The notes below the pieces were generated by a model. That model was given only the letters and a program-made list of their open reading frames with translations. It ran no database searches and had not been told where the DNA came from. A stretch of 64,000 nt of DNA from Spirochaetaceae bacterium 4572_59 (GTDB lineage: Bacteria > Spirochaetota > Spirochaetia > DSM-2461), in the NCBI GenBank assembly GCA_002084805.1, contig NBMC01000001.1, positions 1-64,000 on the forward strand, given 5' to 3'. Shown here piece after piece: positions 33,328-41,907 of this stretch. Made by a program: the position numbers and the translations under genes. Numbering within the stretch: the stretch's first letter is position 1; every line of letters begins with the position of its first letter.

Positions 33328-34560
33328 TCAGGCAAGTACAGGTACCAGCGCCAGAAGAACACCGGCTGCTACTGCGGAACCGATTACACCAGCAACATTG
33401 GGCCCCATGGCATGCATGAGGAGGTAGTTATTGGGGTTCTCTTCCAGGCCGACCTTATTGACTACACGTGCAGCCATGGGAACGGCGGAAACACCAGCAG
33501 CTCCAATAAGGGGGTTTATGGGATGTCCCTTTGAAAACTTGTTCATGGTCTTGGCAAGAATAAGACCGGTGGACGTTCCGATACAGAAGGCAATCAGTCC
33601 AAGAGCCAGGATCCCAAGTGTATTCAGGTTCAGGAACTTATCCGCCTGCATTTTGGAACCAACTGCCAGGCCCAGCATGATTGTTACAATGTTGATCAAA
33701 GCGTTCTGCATGGTATCGGACAGTCTGTCTGTAACACCGCACTCTTTTACAATGTTACCAAACATAAGGGCACCCAGTAGAGGAGTCGCAGAAGGCAACA
33801 GAATGATACACGCGGCCAGTACAGTCAGAGGAAATATTATCTTCTCTGTCTTTGTTACAGGACGAAGCTGTTCCATCTTGATCTGTCTCTCTTCCGGAGT
33901 CGTCAGCGCCCGCATAATGGGGGGCTGAATGATAGGGACAAGAGCCATATAGGAATAGGCCGCAACTGCGATCGCTCCTAAAAGATCCTTGGATAGACGG
34001 GAGGCCACATAGATTGCTGTCGGTCCGTCCGCACCACCGATAATGCCAATAGATGCCGCATCATAGAGGTCGAAAGTGATTCCAGGTACCCATTTACCCA
34101 GGGCAACGGCTCCGAGCAGTGCGATAAAGATCCCGAACTGAGCGGCCGCCCCCAGAAGTAGGGTTTTAGGGTTGGAAATAAGAGGGCCAAAGTCTGTCAT
34201 GGCTCCAACACCCATAAAGATAATCAGTGGAAACAGGCCACTGGTTACTCCGAAATCATAAAACATTCCGATGAAACCACCGGACATTTCATGCATCTGC
34301 AAGGCACCATTGATGAACTCTCCGTGAAGAGCTGTATGGGCTGCAATACCCGCAAAGGGGATATTACATAAAATCGCACCCATTCCGATGGGAACCAGCA
34401 GAAGAGGTTCAAATTCTTTCTTAATAGCCAGATAGAGCAGGAGAAATCCCACAGCTATCATAACCAGGTTTCCCCAGCCTCCAGCTTGCAGAAAGCCAAA
34501 TAGGCCGGTTGTAAGCCATAATTCATGTAAGGAATTGGCTATAGTTTGTCCAAAAGTCAT
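33328..34560 (-). CDS. oadB: Na+-translocating oxaloacetate decarboxylase, beta subunit
   Basis: Integral-membrane subunit that decarboxylates carboxybiotin and couples it to Na+ export. 410 residues with about ten helices. Recognisable conserved segments are [28 protein letters not shown] (the Asp that binds Na+) and [14 protein letters not shown]. Third gene of oadG-oadA-oadB, 13 bases after oadA, with a terminator directly behind it. Confidence 0.95.
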   Translation of the reverse strand: MTFGQTIANSLHELWLTTGLFGFLQAGGWGNLVMIAVGFLLLYLAIKKEFEPLLLVPIGMGAILCNIPFAGIAAHTALHGEFINGALQMHEMSGGFIGMFYDFGVTSGLFPLIIFMGVGAMTDFGPLISNPKTLLLGAAAQFGIFIALLGAVALGKWVPGITFDLYDAASIGIIGGADGPTAIYVASRLSKDLLGAIAVAAYSYMALVPIIQPPIMRALTTPEERQIKMEQLRPVTKTEKIIFPLTVLAACIILLPSATPLLGALMFGNIVKECGVTDRLSDTMQNALINIVTIMLGLAVGSKMQADKFLNLNTLGILALGLIAFCIGTSTGLILAKTMNKFSKGHPINPLIGAAGVSAVPMAARVVNKVGLEENPNNYLLMHAMGPNVAGVIGSAVAAGVLLALVPVLA

Positions 34561-34573
34561 ATAATCCTACTCC

Positions 34574-36379
34574 TTAAGCGAGCTCGATCAATACCTGACC
34601 GGCAGTAACCTGATCTCCCTGAGCTACTGCAATATTCGTTACAGTTCCAGAAACGGGAGCAGATACGGGAGTTTCCATTTTCATTGCTTCCAGAACGATG
34701 ATTTCATCACCTTCCGCAACGACATCACCAACGGTAACGGGGATTCTCAGAACCAGACCGGGCATGGGGGCATTCACGGCATGTCCTGCACCTGCTGCAG
34801 GGGCGGGTGCAGCAGCGGGTGCTGCAACAGCGGCGGCATCAATCCCGTCTTTTACATCAATATTGTAGTTAATTCCGTTGACGGTAGCAGTTCCACCTTC
34901 GATTTTCACGCCATAAGCTTTGCCGTTAACTGAAACAGTATAGCCTTCTGCGGATCCATCGGAAGAAGATTTCTTGGCACCTTTTCTGATGTTGGTTTTA
35001 GCTTCGCCCTTGAGGAACATGATTCCCTTATCCTGACAAGCTGCGGCAATGAAGACATTCTCATCAGACAGATCGCTAATTCCGTTGTCTCTGAGCATCT
35101 TTTTAGACGCTTCAATTCCAAGCTTTTCATTTCGGTCGTTAATATCAACAACCAATTCTGAAGTGGGTTCGAGTTCCATCTGTTCTTGACAAATAGCCTT
35201 GATTTCCGCATCGGGTTCAACAGGAGTTTTTCCAAAATAACCCAGAACCATTTTACCATAGCCGTCGGCGATTTTTTTCCAGGGACCAAACATTACATTG
35301 TTGAAAGCCTGCTGGAAGTAGAACTGGGAAACGGGAGTTACGGATGTTCCGTATCCACCCTTCATTACAACTTCGCCCATGGCCTTTGTAATGTCATGGT
35401 ATTTGTCCATCAGGCCGTTATCACGGAGCATCTGGGTGTTGGCTGTAAGGGCTCCACCGGGAAGGGGAGAAAAGGGGATAATGGGGTTAACCATTGTTGC
35501 TTCGGGGGGAAGAAAATAATCTTCCATACATTCTTTGAATACTTCTTCAACTTCCATGATCGCATCGGGATCGATTCCCAGATCATAGTCAGTTCCTCTC
35601 AACGCATGCCACATGGTCATGATATCGGGCTGACAGGTACCACCGGATACGGGAGCCATGGAAAGGTCAACCTGAGTGGCTCCTGCTTCGATAGCAGTTA
35701 TGTACTGCTGAATGGAAACACCAGCTGTCTCATGAGAGTGGAAGGAAATGTTCATATCGGGACCGAGCAGCTTTCTAGCTGCCTTGATGGTTTCACCAAC
35801 GATTCTTGGTGTCGCAGTACCGGAAGCATCTTTGAAACAGACTGAATCGTAGGGGATTCCTGCATCAAGGATATTTTTCAGTACACCCACATAAAAGTCT
35901 TTATCGTGTGCACCGCTAGCTCCGGGAGGAAGTGCCATCATGGTAACAACAACTTCATGTCTGAGGCCGGCGTCGTGAATACACTGACCGGAGTAAATCA
36001 GATTATTTACATCGTTTAGAGCATCAAAGTTACGGATAGTTGTGATTCCGTGTTTTTTGAACATTTTTGCGTGAAGGTCAATGATATCTCTGGACTGAGA
36101 ACTCAGACCTACAACGTTTACACCTCTTGCAAGAGTCTGCAGATCCGCATCGGGCCCTGCAGCCTGACGGAATTGATCCATCATGTCGAAGGCTGATTCG
36201 TTACCGTAGAAAATGGGGGCCTGAAAACGGGCGCCGCCACCGGCCTCGAAATGTTTGATTCCTGCTTTGGAAGCTGCTTCTACAGCGGGCAGAAAATCTT
36301 TTGTTAATACGCGGGCTCCGTATACGGACTGAAATCCGTCCCGGAAAGCGGTACACATAAAATTTACGCGTTTCTTCAT
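34574..36379 (-). CDS. oadA: Oxaloacetate decarboxylase, alpha subunit (carboxyltransferase plus biotin carrier)
   Basis: Transfers CO2 from oxaloacetate to its own biotin, producing pyruvate. 601 residues. An HMGL-like carboxyltransferase TIM barrel (FMCTAFRDGFQSVYGARV at the start, metal ligands around SFHSHETAGV) occupies about 1-460, an Ala/Pro-rich hinge lies at about 520-545 and the biotinyl domain is C-terminal with the acceptor lysine in LEAMKMETP (about 567). The soluble half of the Na+ pump, joined to the membrane by oadG. Confidence 0.95.
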   Translation of the reverse strand: MKKRVNFMCTAFRDGFQSVYGARVLTKDFLPAVEAASKAGIKHFEAGGGARFQAPIFYGNESAFDMMDQFRQAAGPDADLQTLARGVNVVGLSSQSRDIIDLHAKMFKKHGITTIRNFDALNDVNNLIYSGQCIHDAGLRHEVVVTMMALPPGASGAHDKDFYVGVLKNILDAGIPYDSVCFKDASGTATPRIVGETIKAARKLLGPDMNISFHSHETAGVSIQQYITAIEAGATQVDLSMAPVSGGTCQPDIMTMWHALRGTDYDLGIDPDAIMEVEEVFKECMEDYFLPPEATMVNPIIPFSPLPGGALTANTQMLRDNGLMDKYHDITKAMGEVVMKGGYGTSVTPVSQFYFQQAFNNVMFGPWKKIADGYGKMVLGYFGKTPVEPDAEIKAICQEQMELEPTSELVVDINDRNEKLGIEASKKMLRDNGISDLSDENVFIAAACQDKGIMFLKGEAKTNIRKGAKKSSSDGSAEGYTVSVNGKAYGVKIEGGTATVNGINYNIDVKDGIDAAAVAAPAAAPAPAAGAGHAVNAPMPGLVLRIPVTVGDVVAEGDEIIVLEAMKMETPVSAPVSGTVTNIAVAQGDQVTAGQVLIELA

Positions 36380-36394
36380 GGAATGATAACCTCT

Positions 36395-36607
36395 TTATTG
36401 TTTTGTGTGAGCTTTAACGGCAGCAATTGCAATAGCAATATCTGCGTCTGTGGATGATCTTCTGACAGCGGGAGCGGCTGGTTTTTCCGGCTCGGGGAAA
36501 AACTTCAGAACAATTTTGGACATAACAGTTGTTGATACGACCAAAAGAGTCAGAAACAGAAACACCACTAACATTCCGACAATGGTGACAATTAAACCAC
36601 TTATCAT
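36395..36607 (-). CDS. oadG: Oxaloacetate decarboxylase, gamma subunit
   Basis: 70 residues with one N-terminal transmembrane helix (about 3-27) and a hydrophilic tail, as expected for the OadG family that anchors alpha to beta. GAGGAG precedes the ATG. First gene of the oadGAB operon, 15 bases before oadA. Confidence 0.85.
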   Translation of the reverse strand: MISGLIVTIVGMLVVFLFLTLLVVSTTVMSKIVLKFFPEPEKPAAPAVRRSSTDADIAIAIAAVKAHTKQ

Positions 36608-36721
36608 ATTTAGATGCTCCTCTGATTGGATATTTTTTTCAATTGAGTTTTTTTCCGCATTGTCAGGATGGAAAAAAAACCCTAATCGTTGAACCGTTCA
36701 GGATTTACCGATTCATCATAA

Positions 36722-36751
36722 ACTATAATTGAAATCCAATGGAAGTGACAA
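36722..36751 (-). promoter_or_regulatory. Promoter of oadGAB
   Basis: Minus strand TTGTCA (36746-36751), 18-base spacer, TATAGT (36722-36727). This gives a leader of about 110 bases to oadG. Confidence 0.55.
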
Positions 36752-36815
36752 GCCCTCAGGGGGGGGGATACTGGTAGTCATCCTGAGAGATTTCATTCTT
36801 TTCCCCGATTGTTTA

Positions 36816-36844
36816 TTGACAACAAAAAATTATCTGTATATAAG
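36816..36844 (+). promoter_or_regulatory. Promoter upstream of the decayed 4Fe-4S gene
   Basis: TTGACA (36816-36821), 17-base spacer, TATAAG (36839-36844). It is close to consensus although the gene it serves is broken. Confidence 0.6.
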
Positions 36845-36901
36845 GTATATATTAAATACAGTATATATATGGTAATATATTAATCTGGAATATGTCAAAA
36901 A

Positions 36902-37195
36902 ATGAAAGTATTTCTCAAATCCGCTGTGCCTAAACCGGTATTTAACGTAAGAGCGCCCTGAACTTTTACCGTCATTAGAAAATACGCCTATCTCTTCACT
37001 CTGCTGGTTGCAATTGGTGGTCGTTTTGAACCGAAAATAGGATTGCTGGTTATTCCTGTTATGATTGGATTGATTCTGGTATTTTTTTATAAAGGTCGCT
37101 ACTGGTGCGGTAATATCTGTGCTCATGGAAGTCTGTGGGATTCTCTACGAAAGTGCCTGATCAGTATATCTGATGATTTCAATAGGATAAGGCTA
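36902..37195 (+). pseudogene. Remnant of a 4Fe-4S membrane protein gene (NapH/CcoG-like)
   Basis: From ATG 36902 the frame reads MKVFLKSAVPKPVFNVRAP and hits TGA at 36959-36961. In the same frame after the stop it continues TVIRKYAYLFTLLVAIG, then a hydrophobic helix and FYKGRYWCGNICAHGSLWD. That RxWCG.IC.HGS pattern is the start of the cysteine motif of polyferredoxin-type membrane proteins, which normally run on for well over 100 more residues. Here the similarity ends near 37150 and a long inverted repeat follows. So the gene has an internal stop and has lost its 3' part. No ribosome-binding site is visible. Confidence 0.65.
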
Positions 37196-37248
37196 GACCA
37201 ACAGATAGATCCAGACTTGTATAACGGATCTGGGTCTATCTGTTGGTC
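37196..37248. repeat. 20-bp inverted repeat with 13-base loop
   Basis: Arm 37196-37215 begins GACCAACAGATAGAT and arm 37229-37248 is its reverse complement apart from one position that can form G-U. It lies between the decayed 4Fe-4S gene and the 3' end of the convergent cyclase gene. It lacks a T-run on either side (only TTTT after 10 bases on plus), so it is not a typical terminator, though it may serve as one. Confidence 0.7.
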
Positions 37249-37288
37249 GGCCCGGTTTTGCCATATTTTTCTCTCCTCTGAATCTGTT

Positions 37289-40000
37289 CTATTTCTGAGT
37301 CAGGTTAAACACACCATCCCAGTCTTTGGGCGGTTCCTCTTTGCTGAATTTTACACAGCGTTTCATGTATATCTCAGATGTTGGATCATCTTCAATATGG
37401 GTTCTTGCACTTTTAAAGAAATCAATTGCCTGGGTCCACTCTCTGTTTTCAAATAGTTCCAACCCCTTATGAAAGTGTTCCAGTCCTAGAAGTATATTTT
37501 CAGCCGTTCGGGTTCTTTCATCAATCAGTTCATACAGGCGAACAGGTTCATTGATTCCGACAACCCGTACCCTGTCCAATTTTCTGACTGTAAAAAGATC
37601 TCCAGTTTCTCTGTACGTGGAATCGCTGATCATTATCCATGTGGCATACTGTTTATTAACACCTTCCAGGCGGGCAGCCAGGTTTACAGCATTTCCCATC
37701 ATGGTATAGTCCATCTTCTGCAGAGTTCCCATGTTTCCTACAACCATATCTCCTGTGTTTATCCCGATTCTGGTCAGTAAGGGGCCGGGTGCTTTTCCTT
37801 CATCAATCATTTTTTTATTGAGGATTTTTTCGGCTTTCTTCATACGGATTGCTGAACGGCATGCCTTGATAGCATGATCGTTGTAGGGTTGGGGGGCCCC
37901 GTAGAAAGCAATGATTGCATCACCCTCATATTTATCAATAGTACCTTTTTCCTCCATTATGAGATCACTCATCTCGGTGAGGTAGCCATTCAGAAGGGAT
38001 ACCAGATTCTGGGGAGTCATTTTTTCAGAGATGGAAGAAAATCCCTTTACATCCGTAAAAATGGCGGTCATGTGTTTTTCCTCTCCACCTAGAGTCAGTT
38101 TGGAAGGATCCTCTATGAGATCCTTGATTACGTCATCCGAAAGGTATTGGGCAAAAGCACTGCGGATAAATCCTTTTTCCCGGGAAGCCTGTAGTAGATT
38201 TGCACTGACTGTCAGGATAAAGGCTATCAGGAGGCTGAGTCCCGGGGTAATCATTGGAATGTATATTCCGCTTAACAGGAAAAATAGAATCAGAAACCCT
38301 TCTGTTAGAAGAAGAATCCCAATCCCGACAATGATTCCTCCTTTCGGGTTCATCCTGGATACAATCAATACGGTCAGCAGGGTCAGGAGAACCGTTACGA
38401 GTATGGGGATGATGCGGGGAGCTTCATCCAGAAATTGGCTGGACATTATAGTATTGGATACTGCCGCATAAAGACCCATATTCATATATTTTTCTTCAAA
38501 GGGATTGACCCCGATATCAGTCGTTGATGTTCCGGAATAACCTATAACACACATGGACCCATCGAACTGAATTTTCATTTTTTCCCGCAGTTGCCGAATC
38601 TGATCCAGGATAGATCTGGATTCCGAGAAGACTTCCGGAATGAAAGATATAAGATCATTAAAGTAGGTCAGCTGTTCCGCAGAAAGATCCGGAAGGGTCA
38701 GGTAATATTTCAGCTCTTCCAGAATCTTTTGTTCCGCCTCACCGTCCAGGAAAATTTCTGTCTCATTGAAGAACATCTCCCGTATAGAGCGGTATTCCTC
38801 AATAATATCTCTGCCAGGATCTGCCATCCTGTCAGATTTCAGAAGTTCTGCATAATCATAAATAGAAAGAAGAGGGGTTTCTCCTGTAAAGAAAGGGGCG
38901 TCAAGAAACCCCTGGGCTTCCATTAGTTTCAGATTATAGATGAGGTTGGCCAGAGCCCTGTCATGGTTATAAAGATTTATAAAACTGATATGTCTGAAAC
39001 TTTCCGAGAAGTTTTTGGCCGGCCAGTTAATCAGCATCCTTCCATTTCTGTCCAGAGGAATTATGATGTCTTTCTTTGTTCCGTCATAGGAGGAGGCGTC
39101 CTTCATGGTGATGGATTTATGGCTTAGTACCAGTTCCTTTACATCCATCTTCTGCAGGAGAGCTGAAAATCCCAGTTGAGGATAAAGTTCCCCCTGATGA
39201 TTGAAAATCAGGTCTATTCTTCTTCTGACGCCATCAGAATCTATTTCCACTCGGGGAAATCCGGCATTGAGAGAGCTTGTCATAACCGGAGTTATGGACG
39301 GTTTTATATCTACGGCGGGAGAAAAGATATCCTTATTTCCTGTGCTTATTGTGTTCAGAGAGACTTTCTGCAGGGTGAGTGTCTTCAGTTCTTCAGGAGT
39401 TGTATTATCGGGGGAATCCATCATATTGACGGTACAGATAACGTTTCCGAACCAGGAGATCGCCTGTCCCAGGTAGATATCATTATCCCTGGCTATTTTA
39501 TTGACCTCTTCGAGAAGTTCTGTTTTTCTGATTTCTGAATAGTCTTTCAGCTGAACCAGATACTGATCCATCATATCCAGAGGCAGTTGTCCCGATGCCA
39601 TAGCCTGAAAAAGAGCTGTCTGCTGTTCAGACAGATCATTAAAAACAGAATCAAACTGATCTGGAATCTGTTCTTCCAGGTATTGATTGTTGATTCCTCC
39701 GGGGCTTTTATCAATAAACTCGATATCCAGCATTACATAGTCGGCTCCCATTTCCTTCATCAAAATGAGTCCGTCCGCGAAGATGTCCCGACTGATAGGA
39801 TACATATTGATATTTGTGATTGTCGGATCATCAATATTGACCAGAAGCAGCTCTTTCTGTTCTTCCACTTCTGGTTTGATATGCAGCAGAAGGTCATACA
39901 TTTTGCTTTCGAAACTATAGTATCCCTCTACAAATAAAAGGGATGATAATAGCAGTGAGAGAAGGAATGGAATTCCTATGGTGATAAATTTCTTGTTCAT
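37289..40000 (-). CDS. CHASE2-domain class III adenylate cyclase
   Basis: 903 residues. A signal-anchor helix (7-24), a large extracytoplasmic CHASE2 sensor (about 30-520), three closely spaced helices (about 530-600), then the cytoplasmic class III cyclase domain (about 640-820). The metal aspartates are in IFTDVKGFSS (about 645) and YEGDAIIAFYG (about 686), the lysine/aspartate purine-specifying positions are in KYEGD and MDYTMMG, and the NAAR motif is intact (NAVNLAARLEG). These favour ATP, hence cAMP. A TPR-like tail follows. GGAGGG ribosome-binding site. CHASE2 cyclases are often found next to FecR-domain genes, as here. Confidence 0.93.
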   Translation of the reverse strand: MNKKFITIGIPFLLSLLLSSLLFVEGYYSFESKMYDLLLHIKPEVEEQKELLLVNIDDPTITNINMYPISRDIFADGLILMKEMGADYVMLDIEFIDKSPGGINNQYLEEQIPDQFDSVFNDLSEQQTALFQAMASGQLPLDMMDQYLVQLKDYSEIRKTELLEEVNKIARDNDIYLGQAISWFGNVICTVNMMDSPDNTTPEELKTLTLQKVSLNTISTGNKDIFSPAVDIKPSITPVMTSSLNAGFPRVEIDSDGVRRRIDLIFNHQGELYPQLGFSALLQKMDVKELVLSHKSITMKDASSYDGTKKDIIIPLDRNGRMLINWPAKNFSESFRHISFINLYNHDRALANLIYNLKLMEAQGFLDAPFFTGETPLLSIYDYAELLKSDRMADPGRDIIEEYRSIREMFFNETEIFLDGEAEQKILEELKYYLTLPDLSAEQLTYFNDLISFIPEVFSESRSILDQIRQLREKMKIQFDGSMCVIGYSGTSTTDIGVNPFEEKYMNMGLYAAVSNTIMSSQFLDEAPRIIPILVTVLLTLLTVLIVSRMNPKGGIIVGIGILLLTEGFLILFFLLSGIYIPMITPGLSLLIAFILTVSANLLQASREKGFIRSAFAQYLSDDVIKDLIEDPSKLTLGGEEKHMTAIFTDVKGFSSISEKMTPQNLVSLLNGYLTEMSDLIMEEKGTIDKYEGDAIIAFYGAPQPYNDHAIKACRSAIRMKKAEKILNKKMIDEGKAPGPLLTRIGINTGDMVVGNMGTLQKMDYTMMGNAVNLAARLEGVNKQYATWIMISDSTYRETGDLFTVRKLDRVRVVGINEPVRLYELIDERTRTAENILLGLEHFHKGLELFENREWTQAIDFFKSARTHIEDDPTSEIYMKRCVKFSKEEPPKDWDGVFNLTQK

Positions 40001-40098
40001 TAATCCCTCCAGGCTCTATTATAATCGTATTGAGGACTTAATTATATTTCATAAATACCCTTAAGAGACTAGAAAGTTTTAATATTTCTAAAAAAAGA

Positions 40099-40127
40099 TT
40101 GAGAATTCCAATTCTTGTTAATACACT
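40099..40127 (+). promoter_or_regulatory. Promoter of the secreted protein/barrel/FecR operon
   Basis: TTGAGA (40099-40104), 17-base spacer, TACACT (40122-40127), about 30 bases before the ATG, which has its own AGGAG. The spacer contains AGAATT-CC-AATTCT, a small palindrome where a regulator could bind. Confidence 0.5.
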
Positions 40128-40157
40128 GGATATAGTGCAAACATTAGGAGCAGGCAT

Positions 40158-40622
40158 ATGAAGAACGTTTCCTTTTTCACTCTCTTTTTTATGTTTTTTC
40201 TTTTTCTAGCTAATCTTTCCGCCCAGTCCAATGAAATGATGGATCAATTTTTTTCCAATGATCAGGCGGATTTGGGAACAAGTACATATCTGATCCTCGC
40301 ATCGGCCGGTAAAATAGAAGAAAGTTCATCTATTGAGGATGCCCTTTTATGGCTAGAAAAAGAGGATATTTCAAACATGATGATAAATCTAGATGCTGGC
40401 AGGGATATTACTTATGGGGAGCTGGCCTATCTGATGATGGAGGTTTATTCCATCAAAGGAGGTCTCATGTATTCGATCTTTCCGGGACCGCGATATGCCG
40501 CACGTGAAGTGGCATACCGAAAATGGATATCCGGCCGGTCCATGCCGGGGCGCTCTCTTAAACCCAATGAAGTGGTGAATGCTCTTATGCAGTTGATTGA
40601 TGAGATGGAGAAGATAAAATGA
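40158..40622 (+). CDS. Small exported protein of unknown function
   Basis: 154 residues with a signal peptide (FFTLFFMFFLFLANLSAQ, probable cleavage after SAQ at about 23). The mature part is acidic and helical without cysteines. I do not recognise a family. The stop overlaps the next ATG (ATGA), coupling it to the barrel protein, so a periplasmic partner of that protein is likely. First gene of a three-gene operon divergent from the CHASE2 cyclase. Confidence 0.75.
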   Translation: MKNVSFFTLFFMFFLFLANLSAQSNEMMDQFFSNDQADLGTSTYLILASAGKIEESSSIEDALLWLEKEDISNMMINLDAGRDITYGELAYLMMEVYSIKGGLMYSIFPGPRYAAREVAYRKWISGRSMPGRSLKPNEVVNALMQLIDEMEKIK

Positions 40623-41896
40623 AAAAATTCCTGATTGTTTTCCTTCTGACTTCGTTTTTGACAGGGATCGCAGCGGCGGATTATGACTGGGGTGGGATAT
40701 TTGAAAATAATTCAGAATATTCTAGTCTGGATGAAGAGTTGACCCAGTATAACAGAATGGCATTTTGGGGTCGGGGAGAATTCTCTCCAGAATTAAACAT
40801 CTATGCCAAAGGCGCTTACATCTTCGCGTATGATGATGAGGATGTGGAACATCTTCCGGATTTATCCGCATTCTATCTGTATGGAAGTTTGGATGATCTA
40901 TTCAGTACTGGATTGGGTTACAGAGTTGGAAGATTCCGTTTTCGTGATCCCGGTAGTCTGATTCTGAACTCTACGGCGGATGGTTTTCACCTCTCCTTTC
41001 CCGGGAAACATCTGCCTGTAACGGTAGGTGTCGGGTTTACGGGTCTCGTTTTTATCGATAGTTCTGAAATCTCCATGAGCCCTGCAGATGAATATGAGAA
41101 CCTAGATGACGATGCCGTTCTGGCAACTCCCCGGTTGATTCAGTATGTATCTGGACGGTATAATGATCTGCCCGGCGGTACGTCTCTCACTTTTTCTCTG
41201 ATCGCTCAGGAAGATCTGCGGACAGATGATTTCATTGAGGATCATGTTTCCGGATCGGGGCAGCTGCATACACAGTATGCTCGCTTGGCTGTCAGTGGAA
41301 GATTCTCCCCCGATCTGTTCTATTCCGTTTCAAGTACTCTGCAGACAGGGCAGTATGTCATCCCTGATCCTTCTGATAATTATAACTACCTGGCCGGTAT
41401 GGCTCACGGTTCTCTGGAGTACTATCCCGATTTTGATATGAATCCCCTTCTGTCTCTTGAACTGCTTTGTTCTTCCGGTGACTCCTGGAGCAATCGTTCA
41501 GGCTGGATGGGAAATGTTGGAGATGATACAGATATGCTTCATCGTTTCACTCCTGTTTCCAAATCCGGAAAGGGAACTGTTTATGCGGCACAGCCTGGAA
41601 ACCTGATATATGCGGATCTAAGTTCTTCTCTGAAACCTCTGGAAACAGTTCAGCTTATACTTTCAAGTATTACATTCTTTAGAGCCGTAGACGGTCCGGT
41701 TTCTGATACTTCCATTATAGAAGCCAGTGGAGATGGACTTTATCTGGGAGAAGAACTTGATTTTACTGTTAACTGGCGTCCCTATTCAGATTTGGGATTA
41801 GCCTTGAATAGTGGCGTGTTTTTTCCGAACAGTGCTGTTATCGCGGATGATGACCCACAATTTAGTATGGGTGGATATTTTTCATTTAGTTTTTAG
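40619..41896 (+). CDS. Probable outer-membrane beta-barrel protein
   Basis: 425 residues: a signal peptide (FLIVFLLTSFLTGIAAA), then alternating aromatic and polar strands with many Tyr, Ser, Gly and Asp, and a C-terminal strand ending FSMGGYFSFSF, the terminal phenylalanine being a typical barrel-assembly signal. Motifs such as GLGYRVGRFRFRDPG suggest a porin-like or FapF/OmpA-like barrel, but no named family is certain. The FecR gene follows 12 bases later. Its role is probably a surface channel or receptor linked to the FecR protein and cyclase. Confidence 0.7.
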   Translation: MKKFLIVFLLTSFLTGIAAADYDWGGIFENNSEYSSLDEELTQYNRMAFWGRGEFSPELNIYAKGAYIFAYDDEDVEHLPDLSAFYLYGSLDDLFSTGLGYRVGRFRFRDPGSLILNSTADGFHLSFPGKHLPVTVGVGFTGLVFIDSSEISMSPADEYENLDDDAVLATPRLIQYVSGRYNDLPGGTSLTFSLIAQEDLRTDDFIEDHVSGSGQLHTQYARLAVSGRFSPDLFYSVSSTLQTGQYVIPDPSDNYNYLAGMAHGSLEYYPDFDMNPLLSLELLCSSGDSWSNRSGWMGNVGDDTDMLHRFTPVSKSGKGTVYAAQPGNLIYADLSSSLKPLETVQLILSSITFFRAVDGPVSDTSIIEASGDGLYLGEELDFTVNWRPYSDLGLALNSGVFFPNSAVIADDDPQFSMGGYFSFSF

Positions 41897-41907
41897 GAGG
41901 CTTTATT

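Larger units (their letters stand above)
36608..36901. other. Intergenic region with two divergent promoters
   Basis: Contains the oadG promoter, a G9 run at 36759-36767 lying inside a CTCAGG...CCTGAG inverted repeat (about 36755-36787), then the plus-strand promoter of the decayed 4Fe-4S gene and a very AT-rich tract (36838-36890). No gene. Confidence 0.5.

Noticed and set aside
36755-36790. G9 run as a phase-variation switch for oadGAB
   Set aside because: It lies upstream of the predicted oadG promoter rather than in its spacer or in coding sequence, so a length change would have no clear effect.
37043-37456. 137-residue plus-strand ORF as an intact gene
   Set aside because: It begins in the middle of a transmembrane helix of the decayed 4Fe-4S protein, then runs through the inverted repeat and into the cyclase gene antisense.
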